Source: Nocardioides sp. Soil774 (GTDB taxonomy: Bacteria > Actinomycetota > Actinomycetes > Propionibacteriales > Nocardioidaceae). From it: 64,000 nt of DNA. The notes below the pieces were generated by a model. That model was not told the DNA's origin. It saw only the letters and a list, made by a program, of their open reading frames with translations, and did no database searches. Below, one piece after another: positions 43,347 to 53,116 of the stretch. The stretch covers positions 1 to 64,000 of the forward strand of contig NZ_LMSM01000006.1 in NCBI RefSeq assembly GCF_001428125.1, written 5' to 3'. The stretch's first letter is position 1; each line of letters begins with the position of its first letter. The position numbers and the translations under genes were made by a program.

Positions 43347-43367
43347 TTGAGTCGCCCAGCGACTCAA
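43347..43367. repeat. Perfect inverted repeat between uppS and a small membrane-protein gene
   Basis: TTGAGTCGC-CCA-GCGACTCAA is a 9+3+9 perfect inverted repeat about 50 bp upstream of the uppS start and 50 bp after the membrane-protein stop, both read on the minus strand. It has no T tract. It could be a hairpin terminator of the upstream gene or an operator in front of uppS. Confidence 0.5.
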
Positions 43368-43416
43368 CGTGCAGGCCGGGCGTGTCGTACGGCCGTGGCT
43401 CGCGCCGGTGCCGGTG

Positions 43417-43758
43417 TCACTCGAAGACGAACGCCTCGAGGAGCGCGACGACCAGGACGACGGCCGGGAAGGCCGCCAGCGGCAGCCACAGGTGCCGCCA
43501 CGGCTCGTGGCGGACCATTGCCACGACCGCGGTGAACAGTGCCGTGAACGTGCCGGCGAGCCCGGCGAACAACGCCACGACGACCGTCACGCCGACCCAG
43601 TTGTCGGAGACGGCGTCCTGGCCCCCGACCAGCCAGGCACCTGCGAAGAGGACTGCGCCGGTGAGCAGGACGACGAGCGAGAGGGCCGCCAGCTGCCGGG
43701 AGAACGTGGCGGCTGCCCGGCCGTCGTGGGACGTGGCCCCGTGGTGTGCATACCTCAT
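43417..43758 (-). CDS. Small membrane protein of unknown function
   Basis: A 113-aa protein with three predicted membrane spans (about 23-45, 52-80 and 88-112) and a short basic/His-containing N-terminus. No family is recognised. It lies between recO and uppS on the same strand, which are often linked in actinobacteria, but no function follows from that. Confidence 0.72.
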   Translation of the reverse strand: MRYAHHGATSHDGRAAATFSRQLAALSLVVLLTGAVLFAGAWLVGGQDAVSDNWVGVTVVVALFAGLAGTFTALFTAVVAMVRHEPWRHLWLPLAAFPAVVLVVALLEAFVFE

Positions 43759-43822
43759 GACTCCACGCTCCCGCTGTCGGAGCTGCGTCGCCAGAGCCGA
43801 AGGACCTGCGGGCGCGAGCGGG

Positions 43823-44551
43823 TCAGCGCTCGACGTACGCCATCGAGCGCAGCCCGCGCTCGAGGTGCCAGGCGAGGTAGGCCGAGACCAGCGTGCTCGC
43901 CTCGCGCAGGTGCCGCGGGTCGGCCGCGTGCACGACCGGCCAGTCGCCCACCAGCAGCGCGCCCAGCACGCGCACGGTCTCCGTCGCCGGGGTCGCCGAG
44001 CCGGGGAGGCGGTCGGAGGTGCAGAGCACGCCGCCGGCGGAGGGGTTGAAGAACCGGTGGGGCCCCTCCACCCCGCACTGCACGCAGTGGTCGAAGGACG
44101 GCGCGTAGCCGGCGACCGACAGCGAGCGCAGGAGGTAGGAGTCGAGGACCTGCTTGGCGGGGTGCTCGCCGCCGGCCATGGCGCGCAGGCCGCCGACCAG
44201 CAGCAGGAACTGCTGGACAGCCGGCTCCTTCTCCTCGGTCACCAGGCGCTCGGCGGTCTCCAGCATCACGGTGCCCGCGGTGTAGCGGTCGTAGTCGAGC
44301 CCGAGGCGGGCGTTGAACGGGTCCAGGGTCTCGGCCTGCGTGACCACGTCGAGGCTGCGGCCCTCGGCGAGCTGGAGGTCGACGTGGGTGAAGGGCTCGA
44401 GCCGCGAGCCCCAGCGCGACGTCGTACGGCGCACGCCCTTGGCCACCGCGCGCACCCGCCCGTGCTGACGCGTCAGCAGGGTGATGATGCGGTCGGCCTC
44501 ACCCAGCTTGTGGGTGCGCAGCACGACCGCCTCGTCGCGGTAGAGGGGCAC
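43823..44551 (-). CDS. recO: DNA repair protein RecO
   Basis: A 242-aa protein that, with RecF and RecR, loads RecA on gapped DNA. It begins with the OB-fold opening DEAVVLRTHKLGEADRIITLL and KGVRRTTSRWGSRLEPF. A zinc-finger-type region follows (DHCVQCGVEG, VLCTSDR). The start is GTG at 44551, divergent from the kinase gene at 44612 with 60 bp between. Length is normal. Confidence 0.95.
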   Translation of the reverse strand: MPLYRDEAVVLRTHKLGEADRIITLLTRQHGRVRAVAKGVRRTTSRWGSRLEPFTHVDLQLAEGRSLDVVTQAETLDPFNARLGLDYDRYTAGTVMLETAERLVTEEKEPAVQQFLLLVGGLRAMAGGEHPAKQVLDSYLLRSLSVAGYAPSFDHCVQCGVEGPHRFFNPSAGGVLCTSDRLPGSATPATETVRVLGALLVGDWPVVHAADPRHLREASTLVSAYLAWHLERGLRSMAYVER

Positions 44552-44611
44552 GCCCCCATTGTCCACCACGCCGGTGGTGTGGGCGTGTGGGCGACGGGGC
44601 AGGATGCACGC

Positions 44612-45913
44612 GTGTCGTTGCCAGAGCAGCTCGGTCGCCTCCGTCGCGTACGCCGGATCGGAACGGGCGGCTTCGCCACCGTCTGGCTGTGCCACGACGA
44701 CGCCCTCGACTCCGAGGTGGCGGTCAAGGTGCTCGCGGACAACTGGGCGCAGGACGCCGACGTGCGCGAGCGGTTCCTCGACGAGGCGCGGCTGCTGCGC
44801 CGCGCGTCGTCGCCGCACCTGGTGCAGGTGCACGACGTGGGCGTCACCCCCGACGGCACGCCCTACTTCGTGATGACCTACGCCGACGGCGGCTCGGTGG
44901 CCGACCTGCTCGCGAGCGGTCACCGTCCCACCCCCGCCGAGGTCGTCGACATCGTCTCGCAGGCCGCGCAGGGGCTCGCGGCGCTGCACGCCCGCGACGT
45001 GGTGCACCGCGACATCAAGCCGCAGAACCTGCTCCTCGCCTCCCGGCCGGGGGGCGGCCGCACGGTCCTGGTGGCCGACCTCGGCGTCGCCAAGGCGCTG
45101 ACCACCGACTCCGGAGCAACGCTCCACGTCGGCACGCCCGCCTACGGCGCCCCCGAGCAGGCCGACCCGGACGTCGCCGTCGACCCCCGGGCGGACGTCT
45201 ACGCCCTGGGCGCGGTCACCCGTGCCCTGGTCACCGGTCGCCCGCCGCGTCCGGCGGGCCCCGGCACGCCGCTGCCGCCGCTGGCCGAGCTGGTGCCGGG
45301 CGTGCCCGAGGCGGTGGACGAGGTGGTGCGGACCGCCATGCAGCCGCGCCGCGAGCACCGCTGGCCCGACGTGACGTCGTACGCCCGCGCGCTGGCGGCC
45401 GCAGTCGCGGGGACCACCTCACCCGTGCCCGCCCCGCCGGCCCCTCCCGTGCGACCGACGCGCGGATCGGGCCCGCTCTGGCGGCGTCCGCTCCCCGTGG
45501 TGGCCGCGGCCTGCGCGCTCCTCGCCGTGGCCGCGCTGGCCTTCGCCCTGACGCGACGTGGCAGCGACGGCGACGGCAGCGTGAACGGCTACGAGGTGGC
45601 CGCGAAGCGGTTCCTCACCGCGCTGCAGGAGCGGGACTGCGACACCGCGGGCAGCATGATCGACCAGCCGGAGGGCTGGGACTGCACCACGCCGGCGGAC
45701 GGCGAGTTCGACTACGCCGGGACGGCCGACTGGGTGAACCCCGAGGCGCCGACTCGGGTGGAGGACCTGGGCGACGGCCTGTTCCGCGTGGTGTTCGTCG
45801 ACCAGGGCTACGTGCTGGTGCGCCAGCGCGACAACACGACGATGGCCGTCGAGGGCCTCGTCGGCGGCGTCGAGCAGGACCCCGACGGGAAGGCGACCCC
45901 GCCGCCCGGGTGA
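44612..45913 (+). CDS. Transmembrane Ser/Thr protein kinase (DLG variant)
   Basis: A 433-aa kinase. The catalytic domain covers about 1-265: GTGGFATVW, VAVKVL with the Lys, VVHRDIKPQNLLL and ADLGVAK, so the usual DFG is DLG, a substitution seen in some active bacterial kinases. A Pro-rich linker precedes one membrane span (about 293-312). The ~100-residue outer domain has a Cys pair (ERDCDTAG and GWDCTTP) and differs from the outer domains of the kinases at 1781 and 10993. GTG 44612 is preceded by CAGGAT. Confidence 0.92.
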   Translation: MSLPEQLGRLRRVRRIGTGGFATVWLCHDDALDSEVAVKVLADNWAQDADVRERFLDEARLLRRASSPHLVQVHDVGVTPDGTPYFVMTYADGGSVADLLASGHRPTPAEVVDIVSQAAQGLAALHARDVVHRDIKPQNLLLASRPGGGRTVLVADLGVAKALTTDSGATLHVGTPAYGAPEQADPDVAVDPRADVYALGAVTRALVTGRPPRPAGPGTPLPPLAELVPGVPEAVDEVVRTAMQPRREHRWPDVTSYARALAAAVAGTTSPVPAPPAPPVRPTRGSGPLWRRPLPVVAAACALLAVAALAFALTRRGSDGDGSVNGYEVAAKRFLTALQERDCDTAGSMIDQPEGWDCTTPADGEFDYAGTADWVNPEAPTRVEDLGDGLFRVVFVDQGYVLVRQRDNTTMAVEGLVGGVEQDPDGKATPPPG

Positions 45914-45928
45914 CGGCTCAGGTGCGGC

Positions 45929-46834
45929 TCAGGTGCGGCTGCGCGCGCGGCGCGGGGGCGCGGCCTGCCAGCAGTCGAGCGCGAACTCGGCCGCGGCCTT
46001 GGTCAGCCGGTCGGGACGGAACCGCCACTCGAGGATCGACGACGCGCGCTCGAGGCGCACGTGCGGCAGCTCGGCGGCGAGCATGTCGGCGTCGACGAAC
46101 GGGTGGATCGGGTCGATCGGGTGCCCGACGAGGAAGACCGGCGCGTGGATGCGCCGGCGCTGGCTCGACGACGGGGCCAGCCGGCCGAAGATGACGCCGT
46201 GCAGGACCGAGGCGATCGCGTCGGCGCGGTGGTCGACGGTGTCGAGGCAGACGCCGGCCCAGAAGGGCACGATGCCGCGCGGCACCGAGCGGGACACCTT
46301 CTGGAGCGTGTTGGCGGTGACCGGCAGGTAGCGCGCGGCCAGCATGATCGGCACGAACGCCAGGATCCCGGCCACCAGGGCGTTGTTGAGCACCGGCATC
46401 TCGACGATCAGTCCCCGGACCCGCTCCGGGGCCAGCACCGCGACCTCGAGCGAGACGTTGGCACCCAGCGAGGTGCCGCCGATGACGGCCTGCTCGGCGC
46501 CGAGGTGGTCGAGGAGCGCGACGACCTGCTCGCCGAAGGAGGTCATCGAGTAGACGAGCGGGTCGGCGGGCTGGTCGGAGCGGCCGTGCCCGAGCAGGTC
46601 GAGGGTGACGACGTGGAGGCCCTGCGCGGCCATCGCGCGCGCGAGCGGCTGCTGCATCCGCCGCGGCATGAGCAGGCCGTGCAGCAGCACGACCCACTCG
46701 TCGCCCGAGCCGTACTCGGTGTACTCCAGGCGGTCGCGCCCACCGTCGGACTCGACGAAGAACTGTCCGATCCGCTCGCTCACCAGCATGGCCTCAATGT
46801 AGTCCGCATCAAACGGCTCGTCCCGGACGTCCAT
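45929..46834 (-). CDS. Alpha/beta hydrolase
   Basis: A protein of up to 301 aa with an alpha/beta hydrolase fold: VVLLHGLLM (oxyanion strand), LDLLGHGRSDQP, the nucleophile elbow GGTSLGAN with Ser, and a late His candidate near RRIHAPVFLVGHP or HPFVDADM. Substrate is unknown. Three starts are possible: ATG 46834 (no clear ribosome site), ATG 46789, or GTG 46783, which has GAGG 8 nt upstream. A 13-bp inverted repeat brackets the first of these. It is downstream of leuA on the same strand. Confidence 0.88.
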   Translation of the reverse strand: MDVRDEPFDADYIEAMLVSERIGQFFVESDGGRDRLEYTEYGSGDEWVVLLHGLLMPRRMQQPLARAMAAQGLHVVTLDLLGHGRSDQPADPLVYSMTSFGEQVVALLDHLGAEQAVIGGTSLGANVSLEVAVLAPERVRGLIVEMPVLNNALVAGILAFVPIMLAARYLPVTANTLQKVSRSVPRGIVPFWAGVCLDTVDHRADAIASVLHGVIFGRLAPSSSQRRRIHAPVFLVGHPIDPIHPFVDADMLAAELPHVRLERASSILEWRFRPDRLTKAAAEFALDCWQAAPPRRARSRT

Positions 46835-46858
46835 TCAGGAGCTTCTTGATGCGGACTA
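46800..46858. repeat. 13-bp inverted repeat around the alpha/beta hydrolase start
   Basis: TAGTCCGCATCAA (46800-46812) and its exact reverse complement TTGATGCGGACTA (46846-46858) are separated by 33 bp. The ATG at 46834 is in the loop. Between leuA and the hydrolase this could be an operator pair, an RNA hairpin controlling translation, or an inverted partial duplication of the gene's 5' end. Confidence 0.6.
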
Positions 46859-46864
46859 TCGGGC

Positions 46865-48667
<1,803 letters not shown>

Positions 48668-48709
48668 TCAGGCCTCGCTGCGGCAGCCAAGGAGGAGGGT
48701 GCGCATCAT
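48668..48709 (-). CDS. leuL: leuA leader peptide (Leu-Leu-Leu)
   Basis: A 13-residue ORF, MMRTLLLGCRSEA, with three consecutive leucine codons (CTC CTC CTT), ends 76 bp upstream of leuA. Short Leu-rich ORFs before leuA act as attenuation sensors in other actinobacteria: scarce leucyl-tRNA stalls the ribosome and lets leuA be expressed. A TACGCT -10-like box (48719-48724) is 9 nt before the first ATG, fitting a leaderless start. The hairpins that would complete the switch were not resolved by eye. Confidence 0.7.
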   Translation of the reverse strand: MMRTLLLGCRSEA

Positions 48710-48789
48710 GATGGAGCCAGCGTACGCCGCCTCCCGCGACGCCACACCTCGCGTCCCGATCCGCGGACCGGCCGGGGTCAGGGCCGGGG

Positions 48790-49548
48790 TCAGGGCCGCC
48801 CGCGGCCGGCGTAGGCCACGGCGGTGATGTCGAAGGGCCCCGCACCGAGGTTCCTCCGCAGGGTCGCCTCGAGCCGGGCGCGGCGCTCCTCGTCCATCGC
48901 CGCGATGGCCTCGCCGGCCGGCCCGACGCCGTGGAGGTAGGGCTCCCACCACTCCTCGAAGCTGGGGTGCGTCACCGTCACCGGCAGCTCCACGGACTCC
49001 ACGTCGCGCAGGCCGGCGGCCCCGAGGATGCCGACGAGGCTCTCGCGCGAGCCGCCCTGGAAGCCGCTCTCGTCGGGGTGCTCGGGCGCGACCTCGGCGA
49101 CCGCCTGCCACAGCGGCCACATGGGTGCGCGCGAGCCGGCGAGGTCCCAGACCGTGGCCCCGACCCACCCGTCGTCGCGCGTCACGCGCGCCATCTCACC
49201 GACCCCGGCGGCGGGGTCGGACATGAAGTGCACGACCAGGCATGCGGCGGCGACGTCGAAGCTGTCGTCGGCGAAGGGCAGCGACTCGGCCGTGCCGCGG
49301 TGCACGTCCACGCCCGGCAGCCGCTGGCGGCAGGCCGCGACGAACGGCTCGGACGGGTCGACCGCGGCCACGTGGTCGGGCCCGAGCCGCTCGGCCAGCA
49401 CCGCGGTCAGTGCGCCGGGACCGCAGCCGACGTCGACCGCTCGCTGGCCCGGGGACACGCCGAGCCAGTCGGCGAAGGCCGACGCCAGCGGCCTGGAGTA
49501 GCGACCCATGAACCGGTCGTAGGCCTCACCCGCCACCTCGAAGCTCAT
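48790..49548 (-). CDS. Class I SAM-dependent methyltransferase
   Basis: A 252-aa methyltransferase with SAM-binding motif I AVDVGCGPGALT, acidic VDPSEPF, motif II region SFDVAAACLVVHF and GEMARVTRDDGWVG. It resembles the UbiE/BioC-like class. The substrate is unknown. It is divergent from the flavodoxin gene at 49582, only 33 bp apart. A short GGCCGGGGTCAGG tandem duplication lies just beyond its stop. Confidence 0.9.
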   Translation of the reverse strand: MSFEVAGEAYDRFMGRYSRPLASAFADWLGVSPGQRAVDVGCGPGALTAVLAERLGPDHVAAVDPSEPFVAACRQRLPGVDVHRGTAESLPFADDSFDVAAACLVVHFMSDPAAGVGEMARVTRDDGWVGATVWDLAGSRAPMWPLWQAVAEVAPEHPDESGFQGGSRESLVGILGAAGLRDVESVELPVTVTHPSFEEWWEPYLHGVGPAGEAIAAMDEERRARLEATLRRNLGAGPFDITAVAYAGRGRP

Positions 49549-49581
49549 TGCTCGACGCTACTCGCCTCGTAGGCTCCCGTC

Positions 49582-50067
49582 ATGCCTCGTCTGCTGGTGG
49601 TCCACCACTCCCCCACGCCCTCGGTCTCGGCGCTGACCGACGCGGTGGTCGCGGGTGCGCGCGACGACGCGGTGAGGGGCGTCGAGGTGGTGGTGCGCCA
49701 CGCCCTCGAGGCGCGCGCCGACGACGTGCTCGGCGCGGACGGCTACGTGCTCGGCACGCCCGCCAACTTCGGCTACATGAGCGGCGCGCTCAAGCACTTC
49801 TTCGACTGCCTGTTCCTCGAGGTCGGCGGGTCGCTGTCCGACGACGGGTCGGCGGCCGCGGGCGCGGGCGGGAAGAAGCCGTTCGGGCTCTACGTCCACG
49901 GCCGCTACGACACGACCGGCGCCGTGCGGTCGGTGCAGTCGATCGTCGGCGCGCTGCCCTGGCGCCAGGCGGCGCCGGTGCTCGAGGTGCTGGGCGAGGT
50001 GGGCGAGGCCGAGCGCGAGTCGGCGTACGAGCTGGGCGGGACGCTCGCGGCCCTGGTGATGGGATGA
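49582..50067 (+). CDS. Flavodoxin-like / NAD(P)H-dependent FMN reductase family protein
   Basis: A 161-aa flavodoxin-fold protein. The first strand and phosphate loop are LLVVHHSPTPSVSALTDAVV. Further features are DGYVLGTPANFGYMSGALKHFFDCLF (WrbA-like flavin/cofactor loop) and GLYVHGRYDTTGAVRSVQ. It probably binds FMN and transfers electrons; the partner is unknown. Its stop overlaps the downstream lipoprotein start (ATGA). Confidence 0.88.
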   Translation: MPRLLVVHHSPTPSVSALTDAVVAGARDDAVRGVEVVVRHALEARADDVLGADGYVLGTPANFGYMSGALKHFFDCLFLEVGGSLSDDGSAAAGAGGKKPFGLYVHGRYDTTGAVRSVQSIVGALPWRQAAPVLEVLGEVGEAERESAYELGGTLAALVMG

Positions 50068-50888
50068 GGGCGGCGCGCACCCTCGCCGCCCTGGTGGCGG
50101 CGCTCGTCCTGGTGGGCTGCACCGCGTCGCCCGACGAGGCGCCTGCGGCACCGGACGAGACGCCGACCGCCACGACGACGCCGTCGGAGACGGTGCCGCC
50201 CGACCCCGGGCCCACGCCGGAGGTCGGTGAGTGCCACGCGCTGACCTTCCGCCAGGCCGTCGCGGTGGTCGGCCGGACCGACCCGGTGGCGTGCCGCAGG
50301 AAGCACACCGCGCAGACCTACTTCGTGGGTCGGCTGCGCCTGCGGACGCCGGCCGGACGCACCCGACGCGTCGACTCCGACGCCGCACAGCGGCAGGCGC
50401 GTACGACGTGCACCTCCCGGCTGCCGCGGCACCTGGGCCTCGCGCCCCGCGAGCTGCGCCTCACGATGGCCCGCGCGGTGTGGTTCACGCCGAGCCCGCA
50501 GCGCGCCGAGGCCGGCGCCGACTGGTTCCGGTGCGACGTGGTGGCGGTCGCCTCCCCCCGCACGCTCCTGCGCCTGCCGCTGCGGACCAAGGGCTGGGGC
50601 GACGCGCCCGCCGTGGCGATGTGCGCGACCGCCGCGCCGGGGACCAAGGGCTTCCGCCGCGTGGCGTGCGGGGCGAGGCACAGCTGGCTGGCGGTGGCCA
50701 CCGTCGACATCCCCGGTCGCAGGCTGCCTGCGCAGGGCGCTGTGGCGGACCGGATGGAGGGCCCCTGCGGCGACGTGGCGCGGGCCCGCGCTGCCGATCC
50801 GCTCGACTTCACCTGGTCGCAGGAGGTGCCCACGCGCGAGCAGTGGGACGCCGGTCAGCGCTACGGGATCTGCTGGGTGCCTGCCTGA
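50064..50888 (+). CDS. Septum-formation family lipoprotein
   Basis: A 274-aa lipoprotein with lipobox LVGC at about 16-19 and a Thr/Pro-rich linker. The outer domain has repeated Cys motifs (VGECHAL, VACRRKHTAQTYFVG, TTCTSRL, FRCDVVAV, MCATAAP, VACGARHSWL, GPCGDVA, YGICWVP). The CxxxHTAQ-type pair occurs twice, as in actinobacterial 'septum formation' domain proteins. That label comes from family naming; no direct role in division is visible. It is coupled to the flavodoxin gene. Confidence 0.85.
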   Translation: MRAARTLAALVAALVLVGCTASPDEAPAAPDETPTATTTPSETVPPDPGPTPEVGECHALTFRQAVAVVGRTDPVACRRKHTAQTYFVGRLRLRTPAGRTRRVDSDAAQRQARTTCTSRLPRHLGLAPRELRLTMARAVWFTPSPQRAEAGADWFRCDVVAVASPRTLLRLPLRTKGWGDAPAVAMCATAAPGTKGFRRVACGARHSWLAVATVDIPGRRLPAQGAVADRMEGPCGDVARARAADPLDFTWSQEVPTREQWDAGQRYGICWVPA

Positions 50889-50890
50889 CC

Positions 50891-50951
50891 GGACGGGGAC
50901 GAAGTGCCTCCTCGCCGGGTCGGACGGGCACGAAGTGCCTTCTCGGCGCTC
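50891..50951. repeat. Two 31-bp-spaced tandem copies of a CGAAGTGCC repeat
   Basis: Two imperfect copies, starting GGACGGGGACGAAGTGCC at 50891 and GGACGGGCACGAAGTGCC at 50922, lie between the convergent septum-formation and GH26 genes. The second copy contains the palindrome GGCAC-GAA-GTGCC. It could form a hairpin with a TTC loop on the minus strand and act as a terminator, or be a dispersed intergenic repeat. Confidence 0.55.
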
Positions 50952-51936
50952 AGTAGCGGCGGGCGCCCCTGCCCCAGGCCGCGAGCGCGTCGGCCGAGCT
51001 GTCGATGCGCCAGTCGACCTCCTTGTGGAGCGAGAACCAGGTGACCCCGCGCACCTCGGGGTGCGCGTCGAGCCAGGCCCACATGTCGGCGATCCAGGCC
51101 GCCTTGTCGCCGCCGGCGCCCTCGGGCGCAGCGGTCTCGTCGACGTGGACGGGTCGCGAGGTGAGCGACCTGAGCTCGGCCACGCCGGGGCCGAAGAGGT
51201 CACCGAACGCCTGCCACGACGACCACGGCTGGGTGGTGCCCCAGTTGTAGCCGTCGAGGCCGACGCGGTCGACGTAGGCGTCACCGGGGTAGAGCGAGGA
51301 GAGCGGGGTGGACCCGGGATAGGGCACGTTGGCCGACCAGCTCCACGTCACGTTGGTGACGTCGGCGCGCTGGAAGATCCCGACCACGTGGCGCCACGCG
51401 GCGGCGTGGTCGCCGGGACCGTTGCCGTTGACGCCCTCGGCCCAGGGATACCAGTCGCCGTTCATCTCGTGGGCGAAGCGAATGACGAGCGGCTTGCCCC
51501 ACGCCCTGATCTGCCTCGCCCACCGCTTGAGGTAGGCGTCGTGGCGGCCGGCGGCGATCCGGTCGAGGGCGTACGCCGGCTGGTCCACGCCGTCGGCGGG
51601 GTCCCACGGCTCCCAGGTCAGCTCCGGCACCGCGCCGGACGCGACGACGCGGGAGGCGTCGGCCGCCGGGAAGTCGCCGCCGCGCGACCACGCGACGTAG
51701 AAGGTGATCTCGTCGAGGTCGGTGTCGGTGCGGCGCGCGAGCGACCTGGCCTCGGACAGGTCGCTCGGGGCGCCCGCGACCACCACGCCCAGCGATCGCT
51801 CGCGGGCGCGCAGGTGCTGCCCGGCTGCACGGCCCGCGGTCGCCGGCGCGTCGAGCGCGACCAGCGCGGACAGCACGGCAGCGAGCACCAGTCCCGTGGA
51901 GGCGACGGTGCTCAGGCGCGGACGGCGGGGCAGCAC
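50950..51936 (-). CDS. Secreted GH26-like glycoside hydrolase
   Basis: A 328-aa exported enzyme with a hydrophobic signal (about 12-35). The body resembles the GH26 mannanase fold: FYVAWSRGGDFP, LTWEPWDP, VIRFAHEMNGDWYPWAEG with the probable acid/base Glu, WSWSANVPYPG, YVDRVGLDGYNWGT and a candidate nucleophile Glu in RPVHVDETAAPEG. It probably cleaves a beta-mannan or similar glycan outside the cell. No carbohydrate-binding module is present. Confidence 0.9.
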   Translation of the reverse strand: MLPRRPRLSTVASTGLVLAAVLSALVALDAPATAGRAAGQHLRARERSLGVVVAGAPSDLSEARSLARRTDTDLDEITFYVAWSRGGDFPAADASRVVASGAVPELTWEPWDPADGVDQPAYALDRIAAGRHDAYLKRWARQIRAWGKPLVIRFAHEMNGDWYPWAEGVNGNGPGDHAAAWRHVVGIFQRADVTNVTWSWSANVPYPGSTPLSSLYPGDAYVDRVGLDGYNWGTTQPWSSWQAFGDLFGPGVAELRSLTSRPVHVDETAAPEGAGGDKAAWIADMWAWLDAHPEVRGVTWFSLHKEVDWRIDSSADALAAWGRGARRY

Positions 51937-52045
51937 GGCTCTTCCTCCGGACGGTCAACTGGCTTCTCGGGGAGAAGCGTAGGTCGATCCGCGGCCCGGC
52001 GGGGCAGAACGCCCGGACCCGCCGCCCCCTGTGACGAGCGCCTCG

Positions 52046-53116
52046 TCAGAAGCCGAGCTTGCGCAGCTGGCGCGGGTCGCGCTGCCAGTCCTTGGCGATC
52101 TTGACCTGCAGGTCGAGGTAGACCGGCGTGCCCAGCAGCGCCTCGATCTGCTTGCGGGCGGCGGTGCCGACCGAGCGCAGCCGCGAGCCCTTGTGGCCGA
52201 TCATGATCCCCTTCTGCGAGTCGCGCTCGACATAGAGGTTGGCGACGATGTCGAGCAGGGGCTTGTCGGCGGGACGGCCCTCGCGCAGGCCCATCTCCTC
52301 CACCACGACCGCGATGGAGTGGGGAAGCTCGTCGCGCACCCCCTCGAGCGCGGCCTCGCGGATCAGGTCGGCGGCCAGCGCCTCCTCGGGCGCGTCGGTC
52401 AGGTCGCCGTCGGGGTAGAGCGGCGGGCCCTCGGGGAGCAGCCCGACGAGCAGGTCGGCCAGCAGCTGCACCTGGTCGCCGGAAACCGCGGACACCGGCA
52501 CGATCTCGGCCCACTCGGTCGAGGTCTCCGCACCCAGGGCTGCGATGTCCAGCAGGTGCTGGCCCAGCTGCTCGGGGGTGACCAGGTCGGTCTTGGTCGC
52601 CACCGCGATCCGCACCGTGCGCCGCACCTTGGCCAGCTCGGTGACCAGGAACCGGTCACCGGGCCCGATCTTCTCGTTGGCCGGGAAGCAGACCGCGACC
52701 ACGTCGACCTCGGCCCACGTCGTGCGGACCAGGTCGTTGAGCCGCTCGCCGAGCAGCGTGCGCGGACGGTGCAGGCCGGGGGTGTCGACCAGGATCAGCT
52801 GGGCGTCGTCGCGGTGCACGATGCCGCGCACCACGTTGCGCGTGGTCTGCGGCTTCGAGGACGTGATGACGATCTTCTGCCCGACCAGGGCGTTGGTGAG
52901 CGTCGACTTGCCCGCGTTGGGCCGGCCCACGAACGACGCGAAGCCGCTGCGGTAGCCCTCGGGCGCGGTGTAGAACGCACCCGCCGGCGCGACGCCGGAG
53001 AGGTCGAAGTCCTCGTCCAGCTCGTCGTCCTCGTCCAGGTCGTCGTCGAGCTCGTCGGCGGGGTCGGCGTCCACGGGGTCGACGCCCTCGGTGATGTCGT
53101 CGTGCTCGTCAGCCAT
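52046..53116 (-). CDS. era: GTPase Era with acidic N-terminal extension
   Basis: A 356-aa GTPase that binds 16S rRNA and helps mature the small ribosomal subunit. GTPase motifs are GRPNAGKST (64-72), DTPGLHRP, TKTD and SAVSG; the C-terminal KH domain has IMIGHKGSRLRSVG. The ~55-residue acidic extension (DELDDDLDEDDELDEDFD) is longer than in most Era proteins. Start ATG 53116 overlaps the siderophore-interacting gene by 8 bp. Confidence 0.96.
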   Translation of the reverse strand: MADEHDDITEGVDPVDADPADELDDDLDEDDELDEDFDLSGVAPAGAFYTAPEGYRSGFASFVGRPNAGKSTLTNALVGQKIVITSSKPQTTRNVVRGIVHRDDAQLILVDTPGLHRPRTLLGERLNDLVRTTWAEVDVVAVCFPANEKIGPGDRFLVTELAKVRRTVRIAVATKTDLVTPEQLGQHLLDIAALGAETSTEWAEIVPVSAVSGDQVQLLADLLVGLLPEGPPLYPDGDLTDAPEEALAADLIREAALEGVRDELPHSIAVVVEEMGLREGRPADKPLLDIVANLYVERDSQKGIMIGHKGSRLRSVGTAARKQIEALLGTPVYLDLQVKIAKDWQRDPRQLRKLGF

